Both the position numbers and the translations under genes were made by a program. DNA of 60,716 nt from Alphaproteobacteria bacterium. GTDB taxonomy: Bacteria; Pseudomonadota; Alphaproteobacteria; RF32; CAG-239. The DNA lies in contig JAFUEX010000004.1 of assembly GCA_017470165.1 (NCBI GenBank), forward strand, positions 1 through 60,716. Reading direction: 5' to 3'. Positions 42,706-50,796 of the stretch are shown here, in pieces; position 1 is the first letter of the stretch; each line of letters begins with the position of its first letter. The notes under the pieces are model-generated. The model saw only the letters and a program-made list of their open reading frames with translations. It was not told the DNA's origin and ran no database searches.

Positions 42706-43889
42706 CAGTTATCACTCCTTATTGCTTCAAGAGGGCGAATGTGTGCCGCGCGGACAGCTGGCAGAATACCGCCCAAAACACCGGTTAAAGTTATGGCTGT
42801 AAACGCAGTTATAATAATTTCCGGAGATAACATAATTAAACTGCCGCTTGGGGCAAAGGGCAAAAACAGCCGTGCCAAATTCTCTGATATACCGGCGAAA
42901 AGGTAAGAGAATATAATGCCGATAATACTGCCGCCCGAACATAACAAAATCGTCTCAATCCAAATCATTGCAAAAATATGCTTTGGTAAAGCACCGATGC
43001 TTTTAAGAATGCCGATTTCTTGATAACGTTCAAACACAGACATCAGAACCGTGTTCAAAACGCCGAAAACCGCAATCAAAAAAGCGATAAAAGCTATCGA
43101 AAAGACTATAACTTTTGCACTTTTCACCAAGGAAATAATCGTATTTTTGACCTGAGCCATTGACACAACCTGCACATCAGGAATTTCATAAAGTTTATCC
43201 TCATAAGCCGTTGTATTTATGCCTTTTTGTAATTGAATGCCAACCATTGTCAGCAGATTTTGCTTTCCAAACACTTCTTGCAATGTTTTGAGCGGCAAAA
43301 AAATCATGCCGTCATCTTGTGTGCCGGTGCGTTTTAAAATACCGACCACCATAAATTCTTCCTTACTCCCCGGTAACAGCATCATGTCGCCGATTTCTCG
43401 CTGTTCCAGTTCAGCCGCTTCATATCCCAACACAACTTCACGAGCGGTAGCATTTTTAAACCAATTTCCGGCTAAAAATTCAAAATAAGACTTCATCTGC
43501 GGATAAGTTGTATTATCTATGCCTAAATAAACTATTGTGCCGCCGTTTTCGCCTTTATACGGATCAAACTCGGCATGCATCAGCATCGGGGTTGCGGCCG
43601 ATACTTCCGTATCTTTATTGATGTCATCAAAAAGTCTTTCCGAAATATAACGCAAACCGGTGCCACCTTTGAGCATCAAGGTTGCAGCCTCATACGGACA
43701 GCCTTTGGCGGTTAAAACAATCTGAAAACCCATCGCATCAATGTCTTTATTTAATGATTGTTCGTAGCCTTTATTAAAACCAAGCAGGGTTACTAAAACC
43801 CAAGTGGAAAGGGCAATACCGATAATCGTAAAACCGGTACGGATTTTCCGTCGTTTGAGATTTTTGTAGGCCAGTGTCAATAAATTCAT
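42705..43889 (-). CDS. ABC transporter permease (MacB/FtsX type)
   Basis: 394 residues: N-terminal membrane segment (~20-40), a large MacB_PCD periplasmic domain, and three C-terminal membrane segments with YQEIGILKSIGALPKHIF and GGILPAVRAAHIRPLEAIR, both FtsX signatures. Mechanotransmission-type exporter or lipoprotein mover. Overlaps neighbours on both sides. Confidence 0.92.
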   Translation of the reverse strand: MNLLTLAYKNLKRRKIRTGFTIIGIALSTWVLVTLLGFNKGYEQSLNKDIDAMGFQIVLTAKGCPYEAATLMLKGGTGLRYISERLFDDINKDTEVSAATPMLMHAEFDPYKGENGGTIVYLGIDNTTYPQMKSYFEFLAGNWFKNATAREVVLGYEAAELEQREIGDMMLLPGSKEEFMVVGILKRTGTQDDGMIFLPLKTLQEVFGKQNLLTMVGIQLQKGINTTAYEDKLYEIPDVQVVSMAQVKNTIISLVKSAKVIVFSIAFIAFLIAVFGVLNTVLMSVFERYQEIGILKSIGALPKHIFAMIWIETILLCSGGSIIGIIFSYLFAGISENLARLFLPFAPSGSLIMLSPEIIITAFTAITLTGVLGGILPAVRAAHIRPLEAIRSDN

Positions 43890-44509
43890 TTTTGCCCCTT
43901 TTTATCAAATATAAAATGCTGCATCAAAATCAAATTTTTCTTTACACCTCGCAACGCGGCATAAAAATCATCTGAGCTTTCAGGTGTCGGATTGCGGATA
44001 GCATTGATTTTAGAACCGCTTTTTGCTTGTCTGGTTTGAACGTCATAATACTTGAAATCGGCAAGTGATAATCCGATAAATTGGTTCCCGAAATCTGATG
44101 AACGCAATTCTTCAGCATTTTTAGATGTCAGCTTCTGAAAATAAAAATTGGTAATTATTCCGTTCATATCAGTCGTTAAAAAAACCTGCATTCCGCCGTA
44201 TTTACCCTTTTGATTAACCCCGTGAATGTAGCCGAGAGGTGTGTTGTTATCTAAAACCATGTAAAGCGTATAGGGCACATCTATTTTTTCATAAATTCCG
44301 CTGAAAGTATCACCGAGTTCAGTTTCCATTCGGTTATAGAGTTCTTTACCTCCGGCTTTTTCAACAGACAAATATTCGGTTTTATAACCGGTTGAGTTTG
44401 GAAAAAAGCGTTTAACATCGCGGTCAGGATCATTTAAATCACAGCCGACTGCCGCATAAACATTAGCACTCCATACTAAACAAATCAGAAAACTTAAAAA
44501 TTTTTTCAT
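43886..44509 (-). CDS. periplasmic FMN-bind-like protein
   Basis: 207 residues. Signal MKKFLSFLICLVWSANVYAA. GYIHGVNQKGKYGGMQVFLT, MNGIITNFYFQKLTS and FGNQFIGLSLADFK resemble the FMN_bind/NqrC fold, but the S/T-GAT flavinylation motif is not evident (KSGSKINAIRNP instead). Overlaps the permease gene by 4 nt. May be a redox or metal chaperone for the transporter. Confidence 0.6.
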   Translation of the reverse strand: MKKFLSFLICLVWSANVYAAVGCDLNDPDRDVKRFFPNSTGYKTEYLSVEKAGGKELYNRMETELGDTFSGIYEKIDVPYTLYMVLDNNTPLGYIHGVNQKGKYGGMQVFLTTDMNGIITNFYFQKLTSKNAEELRSSDFGNQFIGLSLADFKYYDVQTRQAKSGSKINAIRNPTPESSDDFYAALRGVKKNLILMQHFIFDKKGQK

Positions 44510-44523
44510 GATAACTCCTTATT

Positions 44524-45495
44524 TTACATCGGTTTGTAAAAATAAATTTGTCCTATATACATATTGTCATTGTTTAGGTGCTGATAGCGATGCATAAAAC
44601 TTAATTTGACATCACTTGTCAGCTGATAACTGAGGGCATTGGCAAATGTCCAATCTTCATTTTTTTCTTCATTGACGTATGTTGGCTGAATATCCCATTT
44701 CCATTGTTCGTCGTTGTCTAATTTAATACTTAAACGATATAATGCAGCCCAGTATGCACGATGATTGCGTTCCCCTCTGTCCAATTCTGCTTTATGTTCA
44801 AAATTATTGACATTATATGCGGTATCTATTCCCAAAAGCCAAGTATCTTTCGGATGATTATTCATAATTTCATAGCCCATGGTATCCAGTGTTTTGCCGA
44901 ACATAACAGATGTTCCGAAAGTATAATTATCATAATTCAATACCCCATACGAAGCACGCGTTGCCGCAAGCCAATTTCCGTAATCTCGAACATTCATACC
45001 CGTGCCGGAAGTTAAACTTGTGTTGACATTTCCTTTCTCATAATCATAATTATAACCGATACCCCAATCACGCGCAAAACCAACGCCATGCATCGTTAAA
45101 TCGCCGATTAAATCCGAATGTGTATCCCAATAAGATGATAAGCCATAGGCAATACGATTATGTCCGCCCCAAATGTCGCCGATTGGACTTTTATATTTTA
45201 AATATGCATTATAAAATTGCGGTGTCAAATCTTTGTCATCATCATCGTAAGCCAAGCGGAATTGCAAAGCAGCCGTGCCCCAATCACCCGAATGTGATGA
45301 AAATTTATGTAATAAATCCACGCCCAAAGAATTTTTCTGCATAGCATCATGCTTATCAAAAGAATGATATACGACCTTATGTTCACCGGAAGAATATCCG
45401 CCGATTCCCTGTGTTTCAAAATATATCAGTGTGTTATCCGCATAAGCGGAACCGATATAGAATATTCCTAAAGCAGCCGGCAGAAATTTCTTCAT
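44524..45495 (-). CDS. outer-membrane beta-barrel protein
   Basis: 323 residues. Signal MKKFLPAALGIFYIGSAYA. Alternating aromatic/hydrophobic strands (YKSPIGDIWGGHNRIAYGLSSYW, LSFMHRYQHL) and a C-terminal strand ending QIYFYKPM. A barrel of the porin/DUF type; no closer family recognised. Within the CsoR operon it may be the outer-membrane partner. Confidence 0.7.
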   Translation of the reverse strand: MKKFLPAALGIFYIGSAYADNTLIYFETQGIGGYSSGEHKVVYHSFDKHDAMQKNSLGVDLLHKFSSHSGDWGTAALQFRLAYDDDDKDLTPQFYNAYLKYKSPIGDIWGGHNRIAYGLSSYWDTHSDLIGDLTMHGVGFARDWGIGYNYDYEKGNVNTSLTSGTGMNVRDYGNWLAATRASYGVLNYDNYTFGTSVMFGKTLDTMGYEIMNNHPKDTWLLGIDTAYNVNNFEHKAELDRGERNHRAYWAALYRLSIKLDNDEQWKWDIQPTYVNEEKNEDWTFANALSYQLTSDVKLSFMHRYQHLNNDNMYIGQIYFYKPM

Positions 45496-45497
45496 GC

Positions 45498-45887
45498 TTA
45501 AATCTCTAATTCAACCTTACCCTGATATAATTCTTCGTTATTTTCTTCAAATGTCAGCACAATTTCCCAATCACCCGGCATGGCAAAATGTATCGGCAGA
45601 ACATAGTCTCCGGCGCGGTTGCGCTTAAATTCTACTTTACCGGAAGCGTGATGACCACGCATGGAGGGCATATCATATTCGGCAAATATTTGAATATTGC
45701 GTTCATTTTCATCACTGACAATAATTTTCATAATCACATCGCCTACTTTCGGATGTTCTGCAAAATTATATTCAAACGAAGTATTTTCATTGATTGTGAT
45801 TTTTTTACCGGCCTTTATGCTCTCGGCCTTGGCATTCGAGGTTAAAAACAACAATGAAATTAACAAAGCATAAAATATTTTTTTCAT
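45498..45887 (-). CDS. periplasmic YtkA/FixH-like protein
   Basis: 129 residues. Signal KIFYALLISLLFLTSNAKA; start at 45887. YDMPSMRGHHASGKVEF..GDYVLPIHFAMPGDWEIVLTFE is the YtkA-like pattern; Met/His residues suit copper binding. Follows csoR by 16 bp. Confidence 0.75.
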   Translation of the reverse strand: MKKIFYALLISLLFLTSNAKAESIKAGKKITINENTSFEYNFAEHPKVGDVIMKIIVSDENERNIQIFAEYDMPSMRGHHASGKVEFKRNRAGDYVLPIHFAMPGDWEIVLTFEENNEELYQGKVELEI

Positions 45888-45903
45888 GTGCAATTCCTTT
45901 CCT

Positions 45904-46179
45904 TTAACAATCTGCTTTATCAAATAAAGTTATCAATTCATCAATTTTTTGCTGCCGCTCCTTTTCTGAGTGGAATGCCGCATTGACACAATGTTGCAAA
46001 TGCTTTCGTACAATATTGCGCTCCACACTTTTAACGGCATGACGAATGGCTTTAAGTTGTTGAATAATATCAATACAGTAGCGTTCGTCCTCAATCATCT
46101 TCTTAACACCTTCAATCTGTCCGGCAATACGATTTAAACTCGGCAGATTATCTGCGTGTTTGGTTTTAATTTTTTCCAT
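45904..46179 (-). CDS. csoR: CsoR-type metal-sensing repressor
   Basis: 91 residues, DUF156/CsoR fold. Cu(I) ligands C35, H60, C64 (RYCIDII, RKHLQHCV) match the C-H-C set of copper sensors rather than FrmR. Start at 46179. Autoregulated through a palindrome in its promoter. First gene of the operon, so it controls the YtkA, barrel, FMN-bind and ABC genes. Confidence 0.88.
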   Translation of the reverse strand: MEKIKTKHADNLPSLNRIAGQIEGVKKMIEDERYCIDIIQQLKAIRHAVKSVERNIVRKHLQHCVNAAFHSEKERQQKIDELITLFDKADC

Positions 46180-46209
46180 TATAACCTCTGTGTTGTTTCG
46201 CTGTTTATA

Positions 46210-46238
46210 TACATATACTATGTAGTAGTATATGTCAA
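46210..46238 (-). promoter_or_regulatory. csoR promoter with palindromic operator in the spacer
   Basis: Minus strand TTGACA (46238-46233) and TATGTA (46215-46210) have a 17-bp spacer. CATATACTA (46212-46220) and TAGTATATG (46226-46234) form a perfect 9-bp inverted repeat with a 5-bp centre overlying the spacer and both edges, with a TACT-N4-AGTA core. A repressor here would exclude RNA polymerase. Confidence 0.75.
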
Positions 46239-46261
46239 TTAAAATTGTAAAAACAATATTT

Positions 46262-46299
46262 AAAACAAAAAAGTTCCCCGACTGATTTCTCAATCGGGG
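46262..46299 (-). terminator. terminator of the NTF2-like gene
   Basis: CCCCGACTG (46276-46284) pairs with CAATCGGGG (46291-46299, one mismatch); an A-run on the plus strand at 46262-46272 gives T residues on the minus strand. Confidence 0.75.
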
Positions 46300-46319
46300 T
46301 GTAAAATCAAACTGTTTAA

Positions 46320-46682
46320 TTAGTGTGTGTAATAAACTTTAGTTAAAATCTTCCATTCATTCCCTTCTTTTAAGAGCAAGAACATATCGGAGAATCTTGC
46401 GCCGTTCCAATTATTTGATTCAACTCTGGCGTATGCAACCGTTCCTGCAATATCAATCGCTGTGATTTCTGCTTCAATTTCCGGTGCTGCCGGATTACCG
46501 TCAATATAATCATACAAACCTTGAATTGCTCCGCCGCTGATTTCACCTTTGGCAGAAGTGTACATTATTGCACTTTCAAAAAATGCAGGTTTCATAATTT
46601 CGCTTTTACCTTGCCTTCCTGCTTCCAAATATTTGTTTAAGGCTGCTTTAACGCCTTCGTAATCTTTAATAGTTGCTGTCAT
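46320..46682 (-). CDS. NTF2-like (nuclear transport factor 2 fold) protein
   Basis: 120 residues, AGGAG site, start at 46682. EGVKAALNKYLEAGRQGKSEIM..GLYDYID..AYARVESNNWNGARFSDMFLLL is a SnoaL/NTF2 polyketide-cyclase-like pattern of a small enzyme or ligand-binding protein. Its promoter carries the HxlR-type direct repeat, so it probably belongs to the stress regulon. Confidence 0.8.
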   Translation of the reverse strand: MTATIKDYEGVKAALNKYLEAGRQGKSEIMKPAFFESAIMYTSAKGEISGGAIQGLYDYIDGNPAAPEIEAEITAIDIAGTVAYARVESNNWNGARFSDMFLLLKEGNEWKILTKVYYTH

Positions 46683-46744
46683 TCTATGTTCTCCTAAAAA
46701 ATTATTGCTAACAGGAATGTAATCGTATATGATACAGAAAATCA

Positions 46745-46772
46745 ATACTTACAATTATGTTTAATACTAACC
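46745..46772. promoter_or_regulatory. HxlR-type direct-repeat operator, copy 1
   Basis: AATACTTAC (46745-46753) and AATACTAAC (46764-46772) start 19 bp apart. It lies ~63 bp upstream of the NTF2-like gene (minus strand) and on the plus strand before a truncated hxlR remnant. On the minus strand the promoter-proximal half-site abuts TTGATT, a -35-like hexamer. Confidence 0.65.
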
Positions 46773-46789
46773 AGAAGGAGAGTGTAAAA

Positions 46790-46846
46790 TGCAGAACAGG
46801 TATATCAATCCGAATACAAAACTGGAGAATACTTTTCTACTTTAAA
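46790..46846 (+). pseudogene. hxlR 5' remnant
   Basis: ATG at 46790 with AGAAGGAG; 18 codons (MQNRYINPNTKLENT) that match the start of the HxlR gene at 48317 (MQDRCINPNTKLEDT), then stop. The homology covers ~95 bp including the operator, so a promoter and gene 5' end were duplicated and cut. Cys5 is Tyr here. Confidence 0.65.
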
Positions 46847-47471
46847 TGTTATATCGGCTTTTTTCCGCACCGACAGTTGTCGGTTCTGAATGACCGGAAT
46901 ATAAAACAGTCTCCTTCGGTAAGGCAAATATTTTTTGCAATATACTCTGCTGTAAATGTTTTGGATTTCCTCCTGGGTATTCGGTTGCTCCAATACTTCC
47001 CTTAAATATAGTATCACCGACAAAAGCAATATGGTTGTTTTTATCATAAAACACAACGCTGTCAGGTGTGTGCCCCGGTGTATGAATGACTTTTAGTAAA
47101 ACATTACGATTTGCGTTTAGTATAATTTCATCCTCATCATTAAAGTATTTTGCCTCGGTTAAGCAAATATTTCTGTTACAGAATGCTGACAAATTAAGCT
47201 CACCTTGTTGTAAGTAATCTTTTGTATTTTGATGTGCAAAATAGTCAATACCCAAAGTTTGATGCAACTTTTCCACTGCGCCTAAATGGTCAAAATGTCC
47301 GTGTGTGATAAGCATTTTTTCTATTACCCAGTTGTTATCTCGGATAATATTCAACAAAGTTTCCGGTTCTGCCGCGGGATCTATCAAAAAACCGTGTTTT
47401 GTTTGCTCATCTATGTAAAAATAAGCATTGGTGGCGAAAACATCTTTAACGTCAACAAGTTTAACTATCAT
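46842..47471 (-). CDS. MBL-fold metallo-hydrolase (glyoxalase II-like)
   Basis: 209 residues. THGHFDHLG (56-64) is the HxHxDH motif; HTPGHTPDS and FVGDTIF carry later ligands. Start 47471 overlaps the FrnE-like stop (ATGA). Hydrolyses thioesters such as glutathione adducts in related proteins; partner of the reductases in the cluster. Confidence 0.85.
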   Translation of the reverse strand: MIVKLVDVKDVFATNAYFYIDEQTKHGFLIDPAAEPETLLNIIRDNNWVIEKMLITHGHFDHLGAVEKLHQTLGIDYFAHQNTKDYLQQGELNLSAFCNRNICLTEAKYFNDEDEIILNANRNVLLKVIHTPGHTPDSVVFYDKNNHIAFVGDTIFKGSIGATEYPGGNPKHLQQSILQKIFALPKETVLYSGHSEPTTVGAEKSRYNI

Positions 47472-48181
47472 CTTAAAACACATCCTTCCGGTCCGCAGAA
47501 AAGAGCTTTTTCTTCTACATTTTCTGCTTGCTCGGCGATTGCTTTGTTAATCATTTGCTCCATAGCATCTTTTGATAATGCTCCGGGAAGTGCGTATTTT
47601 TCATTGATAATAAAGAATGGTACAGCGTGAATGCCATTGGCATAAGCTTCTTGTTCATCAGTGCGAACATCATATTTATACTCATCAGATGTCAGCATTT
47701 TCTTTACATCTTCGGTATTTAATCCGGCTTTTTCTGCTATATTCAGCAAAATATTTTCATCTGCTAACTTAAGATTTTGAGTAAAGTAGGCATCAAACAA
47801 CAATTTGATAACTTTTTGCGTAATTTCTGAATTATCTTGTGCCTCGGCGAATTTTGTTAAACGGTGTGCATCCATTGTATTCGTATAAAGTGTTGTGGCG
47901 TATTTGAAGTCAATGCCTTCATTTTGGCCAAGCTCGGAAATATGGTCTATTTGTTTTTGTGCATCTTCTTTACTTAGGCCATACTTGATAGCAAAACGCT
48001 CCAAAGTCGTTGAAGTCACATCTTTCGGTACATCAGGATTAAGTTCAAACGCTTTCATTTTAATGGTAACGTCTTTATTCAGTCCCATCTTATCCAAAAC
48101 TTGCTCTAAACGTTTTTCTGCAATATAGCAGTAAGGACAAGCATAATCCGACCAATAAGTAATATTTAATTTATTTGCCAT
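47468..48181 (-). CDS. FrnE-like DsbA-family oxidoreductase
   Basis: 237 residues, GGAG site. DYACPYCYIAEKRL has the C-P-Y-C centre (Cys15, Cys18); the FrnE-type helical insert follows; C terminus FCGPEGCVLR with two more Cys. No signal peptide, so cytoplasmic. Divergent from hxlR across the operator copy 2. Confidence 0.87.
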   Translation of the reverse strand: MANKLNITYWSDYACPYCYIAEKRLEQVLDKMGLNKDVTIKMKAFELNPDVPKDVTSTTLERFAIKYGLSKEDAQKQIDHISELGQNEGIDFKYATTLYTNTMDAHRLTKFAEAQDNSEITQKVIKLLFDAYFTQNLKLADENILLNIAEKAGLNTEDVKKMLTSDEYKYDVRTDEQEAYANGIHAVPFFIINEKYALPGALSKDAMEQMINKAIAEQAENVEEKALFCGPEGCVLR

Positions 48182-48271
48182 TTTCAGTTCTCCGTTAATC
48201 TCAGTAATATTCAATTATCCTCTAAATAAATCTTGCAAAAATTAATATAAAGTTACACATTATAAAAAATC

Positions 48272-48299
48272 AATACTAATAAATTTATTTAATACTAAC
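48272..48299. promoter_or_regulatory. HxlR-type direct-repeat operator, copy 2
   Basis: AATACTAAT (48272-48280) and AATACTAAC (48291-48299) at 19-bp period, between the divergent FrnE-like gene and hxlR. On the minus strand it runs into TTGATT with a TTATAT -10 17 bp further, so it overlaps the -35. Confidence 0.7.
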
Positions 48300-48316
48300 C
48301 TAAAGGAGAGTGTAAA

Positions 48317-48655
48317 ATGCAGGACAGGTGTATCAATCCGAATACAAAACTGGAAGATACGGGATTTGGCTACACATTGTCGCTGATTGGCGGCAAATAT
48401 AAAATGATAATCCTATATTGGCTTGGTGAATTTGAGGTTTTACGGCACAATGCCTTACATCGGCTCATCGGCAAGATTTCTTTTAAGATGTTAAGTGCAA
48501 CCTTAAAAGAACTGGAGAAAGATGGCTTAATAAGCCGTAAGGTTTATCCGCAATTACCTCCGAAAGTAGAATACAGCCTGACTGACAAAGGAAAATCGCT
48601 TATTCCGATATTGTTTGACCTTTGCCAATGGGGTGATGACCATCGAAATGTTTAA
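48317..48655 (+). CDS. HxlR-family regulator (YodB-like)
   Basis: 112 residues, AAAGGAG site. Winged HTH with IGGKYKMIILYWL..ISFKMLSATLKELEKDGLISRK, then PPKVEYSLTDKG. Cys5 near the N terminus corresponds in position to the redox Cys of B. subtilis YodB. Likely senses electrophiles and controls its own and neighbouring promoters via the 19-bp direct repeats. Confidence 0.88.
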   Translation: MQDRCINPNTKLEDTGFGYTLSLIGGKYKMIILYWLGEFEVLRHNALHRLIGKISFKMLSATLKELEKDGLISRKVYPQLPPKVEYSLTDKGKSLIPILFDLCQWGDDHRNV

Positions 48656-48685
48656 AGAAAAGATGTTTAATAGGAGATTTTGACA

Positions 48686-49774
48686 ATGCAAAAGTTTGAA
48701 ATTCATTTTTCGGAAGAACAGCTTGCAGATTTGCGGCAACGATTAAAAGATACACGCTTACCGCCGGATTTGGCTAATAAAAGTTGGCAATTCGGCACGG
48801 ATAGAGCATATTTACAAGAACTGTTGGATTATTGGCAGAATGGTTATGACTGGCGCAAAAAAGAAAAAGAATTAAATCAATATCCGCAATTTATAGCCGA
48901 GATAAACAGATTAAAAATTCATTTCTTTCACATTAAATCGGCGAAAAAAGGTGCGCTGCCGCTGTTGTTGACACACGGATGGCCGGATAGTTTTTTGCGT
49001 TATGCCAAACTTTTTGATTTGCTTAAAGATTATGATTTAATTGTACCGTCATTGTGCGGATTTACTTTTTCAACTTTGCCGGAAAAAGGTTTTATCAACA
49101 ATGCGGAAATTGCCGAAATTTGGCATATTTTAATGGCCGAGGTTTTGGGGTATAAAGAATATGTGGCATCGGGCGGCGATATGGGGCGCGGTGTAACCTG
49201 TTATTTGGCGGCAAATTATCCGAATGAAGTTAAAGGTATTCATTTGACTGATGTCGGTATGGTTAAAGAGCTTTTGACTGCAAAAGATGAACAATTAATG
49301 CCGGAAGAATTGGATTATAAACGCCGTGCAAACAATTGGCTGCGTGATGAGGCGGCGTATATCAATATTCACAGCACAAAGCCGCAAACTTTGGCTTATG
49401 CACTTGCCGGTTCTCCGGTCGGGTTGGCGGCTTGGGTGATAGAAAAATATCATTCGTGGAGCGATTGGGAGCTCCTAAGCAAAGATGATTTGTGCGATTG
49501 TTTAACACTTTATTGGTTGACAGATACGGCTTGCACTTCGCAACGTGTATATTACGGCAACACTTGGACTTTACCACCGTTAGATAAAATCAATGTTCCG
49601 GTAGCGATTGCGGCATTTCCGAAAGATGTTTTGCCTGCCCCAAAGGAGTGGATAGAAAAACATTATCCGGTTGTGCAATATACACAAATGCCGCGCGGCG
49701 GACACTTTACCGCTCTTGAACAACCAAAGGAATTTGCCGAAGATATTAAGAATTTTATAGAAAAGTTGAAATAA
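48686..49774 (+). CDS. epoxide hydrolase (EHN plus alpha/beta hydrolase)
   Basis: 362 residues, AGGAG site at 48686. EHN segment FSEEQLADLRQRLKDTRLPPD, then HGWPDSFLRY, nucleophile Asp in GGDMGRGVTCYL, catalytic His in PRGGHFTALEQP. Opens epoxides to diols, fitting an electrophile-detoxification cluster. Directly after hxlR. Confidence 0.88.
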   Translation: MQKFEIHFSEEQLADLRQRLKDTRLPPDLANKSWQFGTDRAYLQELLDYWQNGYDWRKKEKELNQYPQFIAEINRLKIHFFHIKSAKKGALPLLLTHGWPDSFLRYAKLFDLLKDYDLIVPSLCGFTFSTLPEKGFINNAEIAEIWHILMAEVLGYKEYVASGGDMGRGVTCYLAANYPNEVKGIHLTDVGMVKELLTAKDEQLMPEELDYKRRANNWLRDEAAYINIHSTKPQTLAYALAGSPVGLAAWVIEKYHSWSDWELLSKDDLCDCLTLYWLTDTACTSQRVYYGNTWTLPPLDKINVPVAIAAFPKDVLPAPKEWIEKHYPVVQYTQMPRGGHFTALEQPKEFAEDIKNFIEKLK

Positions 49775-49782
49775 TATAAAAT

Positions 49783-49809
49783 AAGCCGAGTTTGAAATCT
49801 CGGCTTTAA
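49783..49809. terminator. bidirectional terminator
   Basis: AAGCCGAG (49783-49790) and CTCGGCTT (49799-49806) flank a short loop, with T-rich sequence on both strands. It serves the convergent epoxide hydrolase and flavodoxin-like genes. Confidence 0.8.
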
Positions 49810-49812
49810 TTT

Positions 49813-50463
49813 TTACAGCGATGCACCCAACTCTCGTGCTTCATCTAACGCTTTATGACCTTTAATGTCACCGACTTTCATAACTCCGCCGGCAATAATG
49901 TGTCCGAGGTTTTTCCACCCCATATGCTTTAAGAGTGATTCATAATAGTCAATAACCGGCTTGGAATTGCTTTCACTGTTACCTTCTGACGCCATCAACA
50001 TAATACATTTTTTCTTCGGATTGCGATAGAACATATTGCATTCAGCCACGGCAAACAAACGGTCAAACGCACATTTTAATTGTCCGGAAAAGCCCCAATA
50101 ATACATTGGACTTGCTAACACAACAATATCAGCCGCCGAATATTCCGGATAAATTTTTAGCATATCGTCTTTTTGCACACATGGTGATTTTTTATCTTTT
50201 CCGCCGCCGAAACAACCTAAACAACCGTGAATATTCATTTGCTGCAAATCAAAACAAGTTACCTGATGACCTTTGCTTTCAGCCCCTTCGGTGAAGGCAT
50301 TTATAAGACCTTTGGTATTTCCAGATGGTCTCGGACTTCCGTTCAAAATAACGATTTTTTTAGCCATTTTATTCCCTTCCAATAAGCCAGAACGAGCAGT
50401 TTTAGGTAAACTTGCAACCGCAACTGTTGCCAATGCTGCCTTGATAAATTCTCTTCGTTCCAT
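49813..50463 (-). CDS. flavodoxin-like FMN reductase with Tat-type leader
   Basis: 216 residues. Leader MERREFIKAALATVAVASLP with RRxFI, a twin-arginine pattern. Flavodoxin-like fold: ILNGSPRPSGNTKG (FMN phosphate loop), CLGCFGGG and ASPMYYWGFSGQLK. NAD(P)H- or quinone-type reductase, unusual in being exported. Promoter TTGCAT/TATAAA with operator copy 3 just upstream. Confidence 0.82.
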   Translation of the reverse strand: MERREFIKAALATVAVASLPKTARSGLLEGNKMAKKIVILNGSPRPSGNTKGLINAFTEGAESKGHQVTCFDLQQMNIHGCLGCFGGGKDKKSPCVQKDDMLKIYPEYSAADIVVLASPMYYWGFSGQLKCAFDRLFAVAECNMFYRNPKKKCIMLMASEGNSESNSKPVIDYYESLLKHMGWKNLGHIIAGGVMKVGDIKGHKALDEARELGASL

Positions 50464-50522
50464 AGGTTACTCCCTAAAAAATAGTTTTCTAAATGGTTTA
50501 TAGATAAACTTATCATAAATGC

Positions 50523-50550
50523 AATACTAACAAATTTGTTTAATACTTAC
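50523..50550. promoter_or_regulatory. HxlR-type direct-repeat operator, copy 3
   Basis: AATACTAAC (50523-50531) and AATACTTAC (50542-50550) with 19-bp period, around an AACAAATTTGTT palindrome. It is 60 bp from the flavodoxin-like gene. The rest of the 333-bp gap (50464-50796) has no convincing gene. Confidence 0.65.
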
Positions 50551-50702
50551 CTTTGGGTAAGCGTTGTTTATTTCTGCTCCTTAATGCTTAATAAAGATAT
50601 TTATGAGGATAAGAGAATAATAAAACCAAATACAGCCGAGTTTAACCACCTGCTTTTTTATATAAAAAATTTTTTCAACCTTTTAACACCTTTGTTTTTA
50701 AT

Positions 50703-50771
50703 AATACTATATTTTTTATAGCAACAAAGAAATTTCTTCATACTTGTTTTTTTATACTAACATTTTATAAT
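50703..50771 (+). promoter_or_regulatory. OYE promoter with second HxlR-type site
   Basis: AATACTATATTTTTTATAGC (50703-50722) closely matches the site before hxlR2 at 52624. Promoter TTGTTT (50744-50749) and TATAAT (50766-50771), spacer 16 bp, follow. Confidence 0.55.
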
Positions 50772-50796
50772 ATAGATAAGAAACGAGGAACTTAAT

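Noticed and set aside
50536-50721. 61-codon ORF on the plus strand
   Set aside because: It needs a TTG start, has no ribosome site, and lies over the HxlR-type operator.
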